This document shows, piece after piece, positions 25,367 to 38,352 of a DNA stretch of 64,000 nt. Below the pieces are notes generated by a model that ran no database searches, was not told the DNA's origin, and saw only the letters and a program-made list of their open reading frames with translations. The DNA comes from Zoogloea sp016790385 (GTDB lineage: Bacteria; Pseudomonadota; Gammaproteobacteria; Burkholderiales; Rhodocyclaceae), in assembly GCF_041916735.1 (NCBI RefSeq), contig NZ_JAYRYY010000002.1. The stretch is one strand, 5' to 3'. A program made the translations under genes and the position numbers. Position 1 is the first letter of the stretch. Each line of letters starts with the position of its first letter.

Positions 25367-26557
25367 TTACTCGATAACCTTTGCAACGACACCAGCGCCG
25401 ACGGTACGACCGCCTTCACGGATGGCGAAACGCAGACCTTCTTCCATGGCGATCGGCGCAATCAGCTTCACAGTCATGGAAATATTATCGCCCGGCATCA
25501 CCATCTCGGTACCTTCCGGCAGCGAGATCGAACCCGTCACGTCCGTGGTACGGAAGTAGAACTGCGGACGGTAGTTGTTGAAGAACGGAGTGTGACGACC
25601 ACCCTCTTCCTTCGACAGCACATACACTTCACCCGTGAAGTGAGTGTGCGGCTTGATGGAGCCCGGCTTGCACAGCACTTGGCCGCGCTCGACATCTTCA
25701 CGCTTGGTGCCACGCAGCAGCACACCCACGTTGTCGCCCGCCTGACCCTGATCCAGCAGCTTGCGGAACATTTCCACGCCGGTACAGGTGGTCTTCACCG
25801 TCGGCTTGATGCCCACGATTTCGATTTCTTCACCCACCTTCACGATGCCGCGCTCAACACGACCCGTCACCACCGTGCCACGGCCGGAGATCGAGAACAC
25901 GTCTTCGATCGGCAGCAGGAACGGCAGGTCGATCGCACGCTCCGGAGTCGGAATGTACGAGTCCAGCGCATCAGCCAGACGGAAGATGGAGGGCTCGCCG
26001 ATGTCGGACTGATCACCTTCCAGCGCCTTCAGGGCGGAACCCTTCACGATCGGGACGTCATCACCCGGGAAGTCGTACTTGGAGAGCAGCTCACGCACCT
26101 CCATTTCGACCAGCTCGAGCAGCTCTTCGTCATCAACCATGTCGCACTTGTTCAGATAGACGATGATGAACGGAACACCCACCTGACGGGCCAGCAGAAT
26201 GTGCTCGCGGGTCTGGGGCATCGGGCCGTCAGCGGCCGAGCACACCAGGATCGCGCCATCCATCTGCGCGGCACCGGTAATCATGTTCTTCACGTAGTCA
26301 GCGTGACCCGGGCAGTCCACGTGGGCGTAGTGACGACCTTCGGTCTCGTACTCAACGTGCGCGGTGTTGATGGTGATGCCGCGAGCCTTTTCTTCCGGCG
26401 CCGCATCGATCTGGTCGTAGGCCTTTGCCTCGCCGCCGAACTTGCGCGACAGAACGGTCGTGATCGCAGCCGTCAGCGTGGTCTTGCCGTGGTCAACGTG
26501 ACCGATCGTGCCAACGTTTACGTGCGGCTTTTTCCGCTCGAACTTTTCCTTAGCCAT
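25367..26557 (-). CDS. tuf: Elongation factor Tu, copy 1
   Basis: 396-residue GTPase that delivers aminoacyl-tRNA to the ribosome. GTP-binding motifs: GHVDHGKTTL (P loop), DCPGHADYVKNM (G3), NKCD (G4) and SAL-type G5 (KGSALKAL). Domains 2 and 3 follow. It is the last gene of the str group, 30 bp after fusA. Protein and DNA appear identical to the second copy at 41841-43031. Confidence 0.98.
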   Translation of the reverse strand: MAKEKFERKKPHVNVGTIGHVDHGKTTLTAAITTVLSRKFGGEAKAYDQIDAAPEEKARGITINTAHVEYETEGRHYAHVDCPGHADYVKNMITGAAQMDGAILVCSAADGPMPQTREHILLARQVGVPFIIVYLNKCDMVDDEELLELVEMEVRELLSKYDFPGDDVPIVKGSALKALEGDQSDIGEPSIFRLADALDSYIPTPERAIDLPFLLPIEDVFSISGRGTVVTGRVERGIVKVGEEIEIVGIKPTVKTTCTGVEMFRKLLDQGQAGDNVGVLLRGTKREDVERGQVLCKPGSIKPHTHFTGEVYVLSKEEGGRHTPFFNNYRPQFYFRTTDVTGSISLPEGTEMVMPGDNISMTVKLIAPIAMEEGLRFAIREGGRTVGAGVVAKVIE

Positions 26558-26587
26558 TCTCTAGCTCCTAATAAGTTGATTCGACAA

Positions 26588-28681
<2,094 letters not shown>

Positions 28682-28798
28682 AGCCCTAACCTTGCCTTCC
28701 TGAATTTGCAGAGCGGCAGAAAATTCCGCCACTCCGTACTGATGCTTTACAAATAAATCGAGCCCCTTTCAGGGCCCGACTTCGATTTCGCCTGAAAA

Positions 28799-29272
28799 TC
28801 AGAAGCGATAGTGCGAGAAAGCCTTATTGGCCTCCGCCATACGGTGCACTTCCTCACGCTTCTTCATCGCAGCGCCGCGACCTTCAGCCGCCTCGAGCAA
28901 CTCGCCGGCCAGACGTTGAGCCATGGATTTCTCGGAACGCTTACGGGCAGCTTCACGCAACCAACGCATGGACAGAGCCATACGGCGAGCCGGACGAACT
29001 TCGACAGGAACCTGATAGTTGGCACCACCAACACGGCGGCTCTTAACTTCCACAACCGGACGAACGTTGCTCAGCGCAGCAGAGAAGACTTCGAGGGGAT
29101 CCTTGCCGTTAGCCTTGGCAACGATGGTCTCAAAAGCACCATAAACAATGCGCTCGGCAACAGCCTTCTTGCCGCTTTGCATGATGGCGTTGATGAACTT
29201 GGAAACGTCCTGGCTACCGAACTTGGGATCAGGCAGGACTTCACGCTTAGGTACGTCACGACGACGGGGCAT
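28799..29272 (-). CDS. rpsG: 30S ribosomal protein S7
   Basis: 157 residues, the short form. MPRRRDVPKREVLPDPKFGS and the C-terminal VHRMAEANKAFSHYRF are typical. S7 nucleates head assembly and in E. coli represses the str operon. Located 33 bp after rpsL and 117 bp before fusA. Confidence 0.98.
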   Translation of the reverse strand: MPRRRDVPKREVLPDPKFGSQDVSKFINAIMQSGKKAVAERIVYGAFETIVAKANGKDPLEVFSAALSNVRPVVEVKSRRVGGANYQVPVEVRPARRMALSMRWLREAARKRSEKSMAQRLAGELLEAAEGRGAAMKKREEVHRMAEANKAFSHYRF

Positions 29273-29305
29273 GATTGACTCTCGCTATTCTTTGAATGCC
29301 GACAA

Positions 29306-29683
29306 TTAAGACTTCTTCGGGCGCTTGGCGCCGTACTTCGAGCGGGACTGCTTACGATCCTTGACACCCTGAAGGTCAAGGGAACCGCGCACGATGTGGT
29401 AACGCACACCAGGCAGATCCTTAACCCGGCCACCGCGAATCAAAACGACGGAGTGCTCCTGAAGGTTGTGACCTTCACCGCCAATGTAGGAGATCACCTC
29501 AAAGCCGTTGGTAAGACGAACCTTGGCCACCTTACGCAGCGCTGAGTTCGGCTTCTTCGGAGTGGTGGTATAGACGCGGGTGCAAACACCACGCTTCTGC
29601 GGGCATGCCTCGAGCGCGGGAACCTTGCTCTTGGAAACGGGCGCCTGCCGGCCCTTACGAACGAGTTGATTAATTGTTGGCAT
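29306..29683 (-). CDS. rpsL: 30S ribosomal protein S12
   Basis: 125 residues (124 in E. coli). The decoding-centre loops TPKKPNSALRK and GRVKDLPGVRYH carry the wild-type lysines whose replacement gives streptomycin resistance, so the gene looks drug-sensitive at these positions. It is first in the str group behind its own candidate promoter. Confidence 0.98.
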   Translation of the reverse strand: MPTINQLVRKGRQAPVSKSKVPALEACPQKRGVCTRVYTTTPKKPNSALRKVAKVRLTNGFEVISYIGGEGHNLQEHSVVLIRGGRVKDLPGVRYHIVRGSLDLQGVKDRKQSRSKYGAKRPKKS

Positions 29684-29696
29684 AGCTAAGAATTTC

Positions 29697-29732
29697 CCAA
29701 AACACCGAGGCAGCCCGAACGGACCGCCTCGG
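29697..29732 (-). terminator. Stem-loop in the rpoC-rpsL gap
   Basis: On the minus strand CCGAGGC (29732-29726) pairs with GCCTCGG (29711-29705) around a partly paired 14-nt insert, followed by TGTTTTGGG. It lies downstream of the candidate rpsL promoter, so it could terminate rpoBC readthrough or act as an rpsL leader element. Confidence 0.5.
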
Positions 29733-29787
29733 ATGGTTATTCCGGCTGCGACTGACTACGATTGGCCAGTCCGCAAAAAGAGGCCGG

Positions 29788-29817
29788 AGTATATCTTTGT
29801 CGTCAAGCTTTCGTCAA
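29788..29817 (-). promoter_or_regulatory. Candidate sigma-70 promoter of the str operon
   Basis: On the minus strand TTGACG (29817-29812), an 18-bp spacer and TATACT (29793-29788), each one base from consensus. The -35 box overlaps the rpoC stop codon, a layout like that of the alpha operon promoter. A GC-rich stretch follows the -10 box. Confidence 0.68.
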
Positions 29818-32800
29818 CCGATCTGCTGAGCGTTTTCGGTTTCAGAAGTTTCTGTCTGCGGTGCCCAGGCATGCCCTTCGCCCAAATCCTCGCCGACAGT
29901 CTGCGCCTTCCGGTTTCGGTGATAGGCCAGACCCGTACCAGCAGGGATAAGACGGCCGACAATGACGTTCTCCTTCAAACCTCGAAGTTCATCACGTTTG
30001 CCGAGAATTGCCGCTTCGGTCAGCACGCGGGTTGTTTCCTGGAACGACGCCGCCGAAATGAAGGAATCGGTCGACAAGGATGCCTTGGTGATACCGAGCA
30101 ACAGGAAACTGTAGCTCGCGGGCAATTTCCCCTCGGCCACAACCTTGTCGTTCTCGTCCAGCACCTCTGCCCGTTCGACCTGCTCTTCACGGATGAAGCC
30201 CGTATCGCCCGGATCGGTGATGACCACCCGACGCAGCATCTGGCGAACGATCACCTCAATGTGCTTGTCGTTGATCTTCACACCCTGCAGCCGATACACG
30301 TCCTGCACTTCGTCAATGATGTAGCGGGCCAGCGCCTCGACACCCTGCAGACGCAAAATGTCGTGTGGATCGGCCGGACCATCGACGATCAGCTCGCCCT
30401 TGTTCACAACCTGGCCGTCGTGAACCATGACGTGCTTATCCTTGGGGATCAGGAACTCATGCACCGCACCGTCAGGTTCAGTGATTACGAGACGCTGCTT
30501 GCCCTTGGTATCCTTGCCGAAGGAGACGGTACCGGTCACCTCCGCCAACACGCCGGCATCCTTCGGTGCGCGTGCCTCAAACAGCTCAGCCACGCGTGGC
30601 AGACCGCCGGTAATGTCGCGGGTCTTTGCCGACTCTTGAGGAATACGCGCAAGCACGTCGCCCACGGAAACCTGCTGACCGTCCTTGACGGTAATGAGCG
30701 AACCCACTTGGAACGTGATGGATACCGCGTGCTCGGTACCCGCGATACGAACCTCCTCGCCGGACTCAGTCAGCAGTTTGACCTGAGGACGCACGCCCTT
30801 TGAAGTACTCGCGCCGCGGCGTTTCGCATCAATGACCACGAGTGTGGAGAGGCCCGTGACTTCGTCAATCTGCTTCGCTACGGTCACGCCCTCCTCGACG
30901 TTCTCGAAACGAACGATACCCGCGTACTCCGTAATAATTGGACGGGTGTGCGGATCCCAGGTGGCAAGCTGCGTGCCCGCCTTGATGGTGACGCCTTCAT
31001 CAACGGAAAGGGTTGCGCCATAAGGGATCTTGTGACGTTCGCGCTCACGACCCATCTCGTCCGTCACGACAATCTCGGCAGAGCGGGAGATCACAATCTT
31101 CTCTCCCTTTGCGTTGGCCACATACCGCATGTTCTGCGTAAAGCGAATCACACCCGCCGACTTGGCTTCAACCGCACTGGCTGCCGCAGCCCGGGATGCC
31201 GCACCACCAACGTGGAAGGTACGCATGGTGAGCTGCGTGCCCGGCTCACCAATTGACTGCGCAGCAATGACACCGACCGCCTCACCCGCATTGACGAGCG
31301 AGCCCCGCCCAAGGTCGCGCCCGTAACACTTGGCACACAAACCGTAGCGAGTCTCGCACGACAGCGGCGTGCGCACACGCACTTCATCAAGACCCACGCT
31401 CTCGATGAGATCAACCGCGTCCTCGTCAAGCATCGTACCGGCCTCAATGAGGGTCTCCTGAGTGTCCGGATGCACCAGATCATCGGTCGTCACACGCCCA
31501 AGAATCCGATCACGCAGAGGCTCGACAACCTCACCACCTTCAATCAACGCCTTCATTACGAAGCCGCTCTTCGTGCCGCAATCGTCCTCGATGACAACCA
31601 GATCCTGGGTGACATCCACCAGACGACGAGTCAGGTAACCGGAGTTAGCGGTCTTCAGCGCGGTATCGGCAAGGCCCTTACGCGCACCGTGAGTCGAGAT
31701 GAAGTACTGAAGGACGTTCAGACCTTCCCGGAAGTTCGTGGTGATCGGCGTCTCGATGATTGAGCCATCTGGCTTTGCCATAAGGCCCCGCATGCCCGCC
31801 AACTGACGGATCTGTGCGGCAGAACCTCGGGCACCCGAGTCAGCCATCATGTAGATCGAGTTAAAGGACTCCTGTTTGACAGTTGCCCCGTTACGATCGA
31901 CGACATCCTCCTGACCGAGCTGATCCATCATCGCCTTCGCAACCTGATCACCAGCGCGGCCCCAGATATCCACAACCTTGTTGTAGCGCTCGCCGTCGGT
32001 CACCAAGCCGGAAGTGTACTGCTGGGCAATTTCCTTGACTTCCTGTTCCGCCGCGTGGATCAGCGGGTGCTTCAATTCGGGCACCAGCATATCCTTCACC
32101 GCGATGGAAATGCCTGCACGGGTGGCAAGGCCAAATCCGGCCTGCATCAGCTTGTCCGCAAACACCACGGTGGCCTTGAGGCCGCAACGACGGAAGGCCG
32201 CGTTGATCAGCTTGGAGATTTCCTTCTTCTTGAGCGGCTTCTGAAGCACGCTGAACGGCAGACCGGCGGGCAGAATCTCGGAAAGGATTGCGCGGCCAAC
32301 TGTGGTCTCGTGACGGGTTATCTTCTCGATCGACTGTCCATCCGGGCCGAGATCCCATTCCTTCAGGCGCACGATGACCTTGGCGTGCAGAGACACCTGG
32401 CCGGACTCGTAGGCGCGCTTGACCTCGCCCACGTCGGCGAAGGCCATACCCTCACCCTTGGCATTCACGCCAACCCGAGTCGCGTAATACAGACCCAGCA
32501 CGATATCCTGGGACGGCACGATGATCGGCTCGCCGTTGGCGGGCGACAGCACGTTGTTGGAGGCCAGCATCAGCGTGCGGGCTTCCATCTGCGCTTCCAG
32601 CGACAGCGGGACGTGAACGGCCATCTGGTCACCGTCGAAGTCGGCGTTGAAGGCCACACACACCAGCGGGTGCAGCTGAATCGCCTTGCCTTCGATAAGG
32701 ACCGGTTCGAAAGCCTGAATACCAAGGCGATGCAGCGTCGGAGCGCGGTTCAGCATGACCGGATGCTCGCGGATCACCTCTTCGAGGATGTCCCACACCA

Positions 32801-34025
32801 CCGGCTCCTGACCTTCCACCATCTTCTTGGCCTGCTTGATGGTGGTCGCGAGACCCATCAATTCGAGCTTATTGAAGATGAAGGGTTTGAACAGCTCCAG
32901 GGCCATCAGCTTGGGCAGACCGCACTGGTGCAGCTTGAGCTGCGGCCCCACGGTGATCACGGAACGACCGGAGTAGTCGACCCGCTTACCCAGCAGGTTC
33001 TGACGGAAACGACCGCCCTTGCCCTTGATCATGTCAGCCAGGGACTTGAGCGGACGCTTGTTGGCGCCGGTCATGGCCTTGCCGCGACGACCGTTGTCGA
33101 GCAGGGAATCCACGGACTCCTGAAGCATCCGCTTTTCGTTGCGGACGATGATCTCCGGCGCCTTCAGCTCAAGCAGACGCTTCAGACGGTTGTTACGGTT
33201 GATCACCCGACGATAGAGATCGTTCAGGTCGGAGGTCGCAAAGCGGCCACCATCCAACGGCACCAGGGGACGCAGATCAGGCGGCAGGACCGGCAGGACT
33301 TCAAGGATCATCCAGTCCGGCTTGATGCCGGAGGTCTGGAACGCCTCGAGCACCTTCAAGCGCTTGGAAATCTTCTTGATCTTGGCTTCGGATCCGGTGG
33401 TTTCCAGTTCGGAACGCAGCTTTTCAATCTCGTGGGGCAGATCCAGACTGCGCAGCATCTCACGGATGCCCTCAGCACCCATCAGGGCGATGAAGTCGTC
33501 ACCGTACTCCTCGACCTTGGCCAGATAGTCGTCTTCCGACAGGATCTGGGCACGGTTGAGCGGGGTCATGCCGGGATCGGTGACCACATAGGCTTCGAAG
33601 TACAGCACACGCTCAATGTCGCGCAGGGTCATGTCGAGCACCATGCCGAGGCGGCTCGGCAGGCTCTTCAGGAACCAGATGTGCGCAACCACGGAGGCCA
33701 ATTCGATATGGGCCATGCGCTCGCGGCGGACTTTTGACAGCGTAACTTCGACGCCACACTTTTCGCAGATCACACCGCGGTGCTTGAGACGCTTGTACTT
33801 GCCGCACAGGCACTCATAGTCCTTGACCGGTCCGAAGATCTTCGCGCAGAAGAGGCCATCGCGCTCCGGCTTGAATGTCCGGTAGTTGATGGTTTCAGGC
33901 TTCTTCACCTCGCCGTAGGACCAGGACCGGATCGTTTCCGGGCTGGCCAGGCTGATGGTGATGGCGTCGAACTCTTCCTCGTTCGGCAGGCTTTGCTTGA
34001 ATAGATCAGCGAGCAAACTTTTCAT
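29814..34025 (-). CDS. rpoC: DNA-directed RNA polymerase subunit beta'
   Basis: 1403 residues (1407 in E. coli). The first zinc site CLCGKYKRLKHRGVICEKC, the catalytic NADFDGDQMAVH with three Mg-binding aspartates, and the second zinc cluster CETRYGLCAKC are intact. Together with beta it forms the active-site cleft. ATG 34025 is preferred to the adjacent TTG. It lies 45 bp after rpoB. Confidence 0.98.
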   Translation of the reverse strand: MKSLLADLFKQSLPNEEEFDAITISLASPETIRSWSYGEVKKPETINYRTFKPERDGLFCAKIFGPVKDYECLCGKYKRLKHRGVICEKCGVEVTLSKVRRERMAHIELASVVAHIWFLKSLPSRLGMVLDMTLRDIERVLYFEAYVVTDPGMTPLNRAQILSEDDYLAKVEEYGDDFIALMGAEGIREMLRSLDLPHEIEKLRSELETTGSEAKIKKISKRLKVLEAFQTSGIKPDWMILEVLPVLPPDLRPLVPLDGGRFATSDLNDLYRRVINRNNRLKRLLELKAPEIIVRNEKRMLQESVDSLLDNGRRGKAMTGANKRPLKSLADMIKGKGGRFRQNLLGKRVDYSGRSVITVGPQLKLHQCGLPKLMALELFKPFIFNKLELMGLATTIKQAKKMVEGQEPVVWDILEEVIREHPVMLNRAPTLHRLGIQAFEPVLIEGKAIQLHPLVCVAFNADFDGDQMAVHVPLSLEAQMEARTLMLASNNVLSPANGEPIIVPSQDIVLGLYYATRVGVNAKGEGMAFADVGEVKRAYESGQVSLHAKVIVRLKEWDLGPDGQSIEKITRHETTVGRAILSEILPAGLPFSVLQKPLKKKEISKLINAAFRRCGLKATVVFADKLMQAGFGLATRAGISIAVKDMLVPELKHPLIHAAEQEVKEIAQQYTSGLVTDGERYNKVVDIWGRAGDQVAKAMMDQLGQEDVVDRNGATVKQESFNSIYMMADSGARGSAAQIRQLAGMRGLMAKPDGSIIETPITTNFREGLNVLQYFISTHGARKGLADTALKTANSGYLTRRLVDVTQDLVVIEDDCGTKSGFVMKALIEGGEVVEPLRDRILGRVTTDDLVHPDTQETLIEAGTMLDEDAVDLIESVGLDEVRVRTPLSCETRYGLCAKCYGRDLGRGSLVNAGEAVGVIAAQSIGEPGTQLTMRTFHVGGAASRAAAASAVEAKSAGVIRFTQNMRYVANAKGEKIVISRSAEIVVTDEMGRERERHKIPYGATLSVDEGVTIKAGTQLATWDPHTRPIITEYAGIVRFENVEEGVTVAKQIDEVTGLSTLVVIDAKRRGASTSKGVRPQVKLLTESGEEVRIAGTEHAVSITFQVGSLITVKDGQQVSVGDVLARIPQESAKTRDITGGLPRVAELFEARAPKDAGVLAEVTGTVSFGKDTKGKQRLVITEPDGAVHEFLIPKDKHVMVHDGQVVNKGELIVDGPADPHDILRLQGVEALARYIIDEVQDVYRLQGVKINDKHIEVIVRQMLRRVVITDPGDTGFIREEQVERAEVLDENDKVVAEGKLPASYSFLLLGITKASLSTDSFISAASFQETTRVLTEAAILGKRDELRGLKENVIVGRLIPAGTGLAYHRNRKAQTVGEDLGEGHAWAPQTETSETENAQQIG

Positions 34026-34070
34026 CAATCACTCCATCCAGGGTGAGCACTTATCGTCGAATCCGTCCGC

Positions 34071-37000
34071 TCAGTAGCGGTCAAGATCGATATCAATGGC
34101 CAGAGAGCGAATTTCCTTGACCAGCACATTGAAGGACTCCGGCATGCCGGCATCGATCTTGTGCTCGCCCTTGACGATGTTTTCATACACCTTGGTCCGG
34201 CCGGTAACGTCATCCGACTTGACAGTGAGCATTTCCTGCAAGGTGTATGCCGCACCGTAGGCTTCCAGCGCCCACACTTCCATTTCCCCGAAACGCTGAC
34301 CGCCGAACTGGGCCTTACCGCCCAGCGGCTGCTGGGTGACCAGGGAGTACGGGCCAGTGGAACGGGCGTGCATCTTGTCATCGACCAAGTGGTGCAACTT
34401 GAGTACGTGCTTGTAGCCAACCGTCACCTGACGCTCGAACGGCTCACCGGTACGTCCGTCAAAGAGCGTGACCTGCCCACCCGCGGGCAATCCGGCCAGT
34501 TCCAGCATGCCCTGGATCTCCGACTCCTTGGCGCCATCAAACACCGGCGTCGCGAAGGGCACACCCTTACGCAAGTTGTGAGCGAGTTCCATGACTTCGA
34601 TGTCGGTAAAGTCGCCCAGATCTTCCGGCTTGCCACTACCGTTATAGATCTCCTCAAGCAGGCCGCGGACTTCAGCAGCAGCAGCCTTGGCGCGAATCAT
34701 GCGGTCGATCTTGTTGCCGAGCCCCTTGGCGGCCCAGCCGAGGTGGGTCTCAAGCACTTGACCGATATTCATCCGCGAGGGCACGCCTAGCGGATTCAAC
34801 ACGATGTCCATCGGCGTGCCGTCCTCCATGTACGGCATGTCTTCAACGGGAACGATCTTGGAGACCACACCCTTGTTGCCGTGCCGACCGGCCATCTTGT
34901 CGCCAGGCTGCAAACGACGCTTGACAGCGAGGTACACCTTGACCATTTTCTGCACGCCGGGCGGCAATTCATCGCCCTGAGTGAGCTTCTTCTTTTTGGC
35001 CTCGAAAGCGAGATCGAAGTCCTTGCGGGTCTTTTCGAGCGCTTCGCGGACAGCCTCCATCTGCGCGGCCAGCCCTTCGTCGGCCATGCGAATATCGAAC
35101 CACGTGTAGTGATCTAGGCCGTCCAAGTACTCCTTGGTGATCGCAACACCCTTGGCCAGGCGCTTCGGACCGCCATTGGCAGGCTGGCCGATGATCATCC
35201 GTTCGATACGTTCGAACGCGTCACGCTCCACAATTCGCATCTGGTCGGCCAGATCGGTCTTGAACCCCCGCAGCATGTCATCAATGATCGACTGGGCGCG
35301 CTTGTCCCGCTCGATACCTTCGCGGGTAAACACCTGAACATCGATAACAATGCCGTTCATGCCCGAAGGCACACGAAGTGAAGTGTCTTTTACGTCGGAA
35401 GCCTTCTCACCAAAGATCGCGCGCAGCAGCTTCTCTTCCGGCGTGAGCTGGGTCTCACCCTTCGGGGTCACCTTCCCGACCAGAACGTCACCCGCTTCAA
35501 CCTCCGCACCGATGTAAACGATGCCTGACTCATCCAGTCGCGACAGCTGCGCCTCACCCAGCGAAGCAATATCCCGGGTAATTTCCTCAGGTCCGAGCTT
35601 GGTGTCACGGGCAACGACCGTCAGTTCCTCAATGTGGATCGAGGTGAAACGGTCATCGGCCACGACGCGTTCCGAGATCAGGATCGAGTCTTCGAAGTTG
35701 TAGCCGTTCCAGGTCATGTATGCGACAAGCATGTTCTGACCAAGGGCAAGCTCACCCATGTCAGTGGAAGCACCGTCAGCAATCACATCACCACGGGCCA
35801 CGACGTCACCAACCTTAACCACCGGACGCTGGTTGATGTTGGTGTTCTGGTTGGATCGGGTGTACTTGATCAGATTGTAGATGTCGACACCGACTTCACC
35901 CGAGACCGTCTCGTTGTCATGGACACGAATCACGATACGGTTGGCATCCACGTAATCCACAACCCCCCCGCGACGAGCCTGCTCGGCGGTCCCTGAGTCG
36001 ACCGCCACGGTACGCTCGATACCCGTGCCGACAAAGGGCTTCTCCGGACGCAGGCAAGGCACAGCCTGACGTTGCATGTTGGCGCCCATCAAAGCGCGGT
36101 TTGCATCGTCATGCTCGAGGAAGGGAATCAGCGACGCGGCGACTGAGACGATCTGACCTGGAGCGATATCCATGTACTGCACGGTATCGGCCGTTGCCAG
36201 GGTGAACTCACCTCGATTACGACACGACACGAGGTCGCCAGTCAGACGCCCGTTTTCGTCCACTTCGGCATTCGCCTGGGCAATCACGTACTGCCCTTCT
36301 TCGATGGCCGACAGGAAGTCGATCTGTTCCGTGACGACGCCGTCCGTCACCTTTCGATACGGCGTCTCGAGGAAACCGTACTGGTTGGTGCGGGCAAACA
36401 GGGCAAGAGAGTTGATGAGACCAATGTTCGGGCCTTCCGGTGTCTCAATCGGGCACACACGACCATAGTGGGTCGGATGCACGTCACGGACTTCGAAACC
36501 GGCGCGCTCACGGGTCAGGCCACCCGGGCCAAGAGCGGAAACACGGCGCTTGTGCGTGATCTCTGCCAGAGGATTGGTCTGATCCATGAACTGGGAAAGC
36601 TGGCTGGAGCCGAAGAACTCCTTGATCGCCGCACTGATCGGCTTGGCGTTGATCAGATCGTGAGGCATCAGGTTGTCGCTCTCGGCCTGACCGAGGCGCT
36701 CCTTGACCGCACGCTCAACACGCACCAGACCCGCGCGGAACTGGTTCTCGGCCAATTCACCGACGGACCGGACGCGACGGTTCCCGAGGTGGTCGATGTC
36801 ATCGATTTCACCGCGACCGTTGCGCAGCTCCACCAGCACACCCACAACCGCCAGGATGTCCTCGTTCGACAAGGTACCAGGGCCTTCGCCACCCTTCGGG
36901 CCGACAGTCTCATACAAACGCTTCTGCCAATCCGGCGCCTTGTCGTCCAGCTTTTCGGGATAGGCACGACGATTGAACTTCATGCGCCCCACAACCGAAA

Positions 37001-38201
37001 GATCGTAGCGCTCGGGCAGATAGAAGAGTCCCTGGAACAAGGCCTCGACGGCATCCTCGGTCGGAGGCTCACCAGGACGCATCATGCGATAAATCGCCAC
37101 CCGGGCAGCCCACTGATCGGCAGTCTCATCAACCCGGAGTGTCTGCGAAATATGGGGGCCACGATCGAGATCGTTCAGATATAGGGTGCTGAACTCGGTG
37201 ACGCCCGCATCACGGAGCTTGTCCAGAACATCTTCGGTGATCTCGTCGTTAGCGCGAGCGACCAACTCACCATCGGGACTGACCACATTAGTCGCCAGAA
37301 CGCGGCCCAGGAGAAAATCGTCCGCCACTTCGACCATGTCGATGCCGGCATTGGCCAATTCCCGAATATGCTTGGCAGTGATCCGCTTGTCCTTGGTCAC
37401 GATGACCTTGCCAGAGGCATCGACCACATCAAACTTCGCCATCTCGCCACGCAGACGATCAGGAACGAGCGCAAAGCGCGCGCCTTCCGGAAGGAGAGTG
37501 AAGTTTTCGAAGTCGTGGAAGGTGGACAGGATCTCTTCCGGCGTCATGCCGATCGCCTTCAGCAGGATGGTCACCGGCATTTTGCGGCGACGGTCCACGC
37601 GGAAATACAGGTAATCCTTCGGATCGAACTCGAAATCCAGCCAGGAACCACGATACGGAATGATCCGTGCCGAGAAAAGGAGCTTGCCGGAAGAGTGGGT
37701 CTTGCCACGGTCGTGTTCAAAGAACACACCAGGCGAGCGATGAAGCTGAGAGACGATGACCCGCTCCGTGCCATTCACCACGAAAGAGCCATTATTGGTC
37801 ATGAGCGGAATCTCGCCCATGTACACTTCCTGCTCCTTAACCTCCTTGATTGTCTCCTTGGCCGCTTCCTTGTCCAGGATGACCAGTCGGACACGGGCAC
37901 GCAGCGGGGAGGCAAAGGTCAGGCCACGCTGCTGGCACTCCTTGACGTCGAACGCAGGCTCACCGAGGTTGAATTGCACGAATTCCAACCTAGCGTTGCC
38001 ACTATGGCTGGAAATCGGAAAAATGGAATTGAAGGCAGCTTGTAAGCCTTGATTTGCCCTGGCTGAAGGCAAAGTTTCTGCCTGCAGGAAGGACGCATAG
38101 GATTCAAGTTGAGTGGCCAGCAGATAAGGCACATTCTGTACGGCTGCGCGCTTGGCGAAGCTTTTACGGATGCGCTTTTTCTCGGTGTAGGAGTACGCCA
38201 T
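34071..38201 (-). CDS. rpoB: DNA-directed RNA polymerase subunit beta
   Basis: 1376 residues (1342 in E. coli). The start ATG 38201 gives the family N-terminus MAYSYTEKKRIRKSFAK, with GGAG five bases upstream; thirteen further codons upstream are open but not conserved. The rifampicin region SSQLSQFMDQTNPLAEITHKRR, followed by SALGPGGL, reads as wild type. It shares the flap, lobe and switch modules of the family. It follows rplL across a 200-bp gap with an attenuator-like hairpin. Confidence 0.98.
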   Translation of the reverse strand: MAYSYTEKKRIRKSFAKRAAVQNVPYLLATQLESYASFLQAETLPSARANQGLQAAFNSIFPISSHSGNARLEFVQFNLGEPAFDVKECQQRGLTFASPLRARVRLVILDKEAAKETIKEVKEQEVYMGEIPLMTNNGSFVVNGTERVIVSQLHRSPGVFFEHDRGKTHSSGKLLFSARIIPYRGSWLDFEFDPKDYLYFRVDRRRKMPVTILLKAIGMTPEEILSTFHDFENFTLLPEGARFALVPDRLRGEMAKFDVVDASGKVIVTKDKRITAKHIRELANAGIDMVEVADDFLLGRVLATNVVSPDGELVARANDEITEDVLDKLRDAGVTEFSTLYLNDLDRGPHISQTLRVDETADQWAARVAIYRMMRPGEPPTEDAVEALFQGLFYLPERYDLSVVGRMKFNRRAYPEKLDDKAPDWQKRLYETVGPKGGEGPGTLSNEDILAVVGVLVELRNGRGEIDDIDHLGNRRVRSVGELAENQFRAGLVRVERAVKERLGQAESDNLMPHDLINAKPISAAIKEFFGSSQLSQFMDQTNPLAEITHKRRVSALGPGGLTRERAGFEVRDVHPTHYGRVCPIETPEGPNIGLINSLALFARTNQYGFLETPYRKVTDGVVTEQIDFLSAIEEGQYVIAQANAEVDENGRLTGDLVSCRNRGEFTLATADTVQYMDIAPGQIVSVAASLIPFLEHDDANRALMGANMQRQAVPCLRPEKPFVGTGIERTVAVDSGTAEQARRGGVVDYVDANRIVIRVHDNETVSGEVGVDIYNLIKYTRSNQNTNINQRPVVKVGDVVARGDVIADGASTDMGELALGQNMLVAYMTWNGYNFEDSILISERVVADDRFTSIHIEELTVVARDTKLGPEEITRDIASLGEAQLSRLDESGIVYIGAEVEAGDVLVGKVTPKGETQLTPEEKLLRAIFGEKASDVKDTSLRVPSGMNGIVIDVQVFTREGIERDKRAQSIIDDMLRGFKTDLADQMRIVERDAFERIERMIIGQPANGGPKRLAKGVAITKEYLDGLDHYTWFDIRMADEGLAAQMEAVREALEKTRKDFDLAFEAKKKKLTQGDELPPGVQKMVKVYLAVKRRLQPGDKMAGRHGNKGVVSKIVPVEDMPYMEDGTPMDIVLNPLGVPSRMNIGQVLETHLGWAAKGLGNKIDRMIRAKAAAAEVRGLLEEIYNGSGKPEDLGDFTDIEVMELAHNLRKGVPFATPVFDGAKESEIQGMLELAGLPAGGQVTLFDGRTGEPFERQVTVGYKHVLKLHHLVDDKMHARSTGPYSLVTQQPLGGKAQFGGQRFGEMEVWALEAYGAAYTLQEMLTVKSDDVTGRTKVYENIVKGEHKIDAGMPESFNVLVKEIRSLAIDIDLDRY

Positions 38202-38352
38202 AGATGCTCCGGGTCTGAGAAGTCGGACGTCAGATGACAAAAGACAGCATTTCGGACGCTTGATTCAACGCAGCGCGCGTCTTAATCTGCATCGAACGCT
38301 CTTTTTTGTCGTCTAAGGCCGCCGGGGTAGGAACTACGGAAATCAGAAAGCA

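Noticed and set aside
32055..33737. 560-codon plus-strand frame opposite rpoC
   Set aside because: Typical mirror frame of a conserved GC-rich gene; no recognisable protein features.
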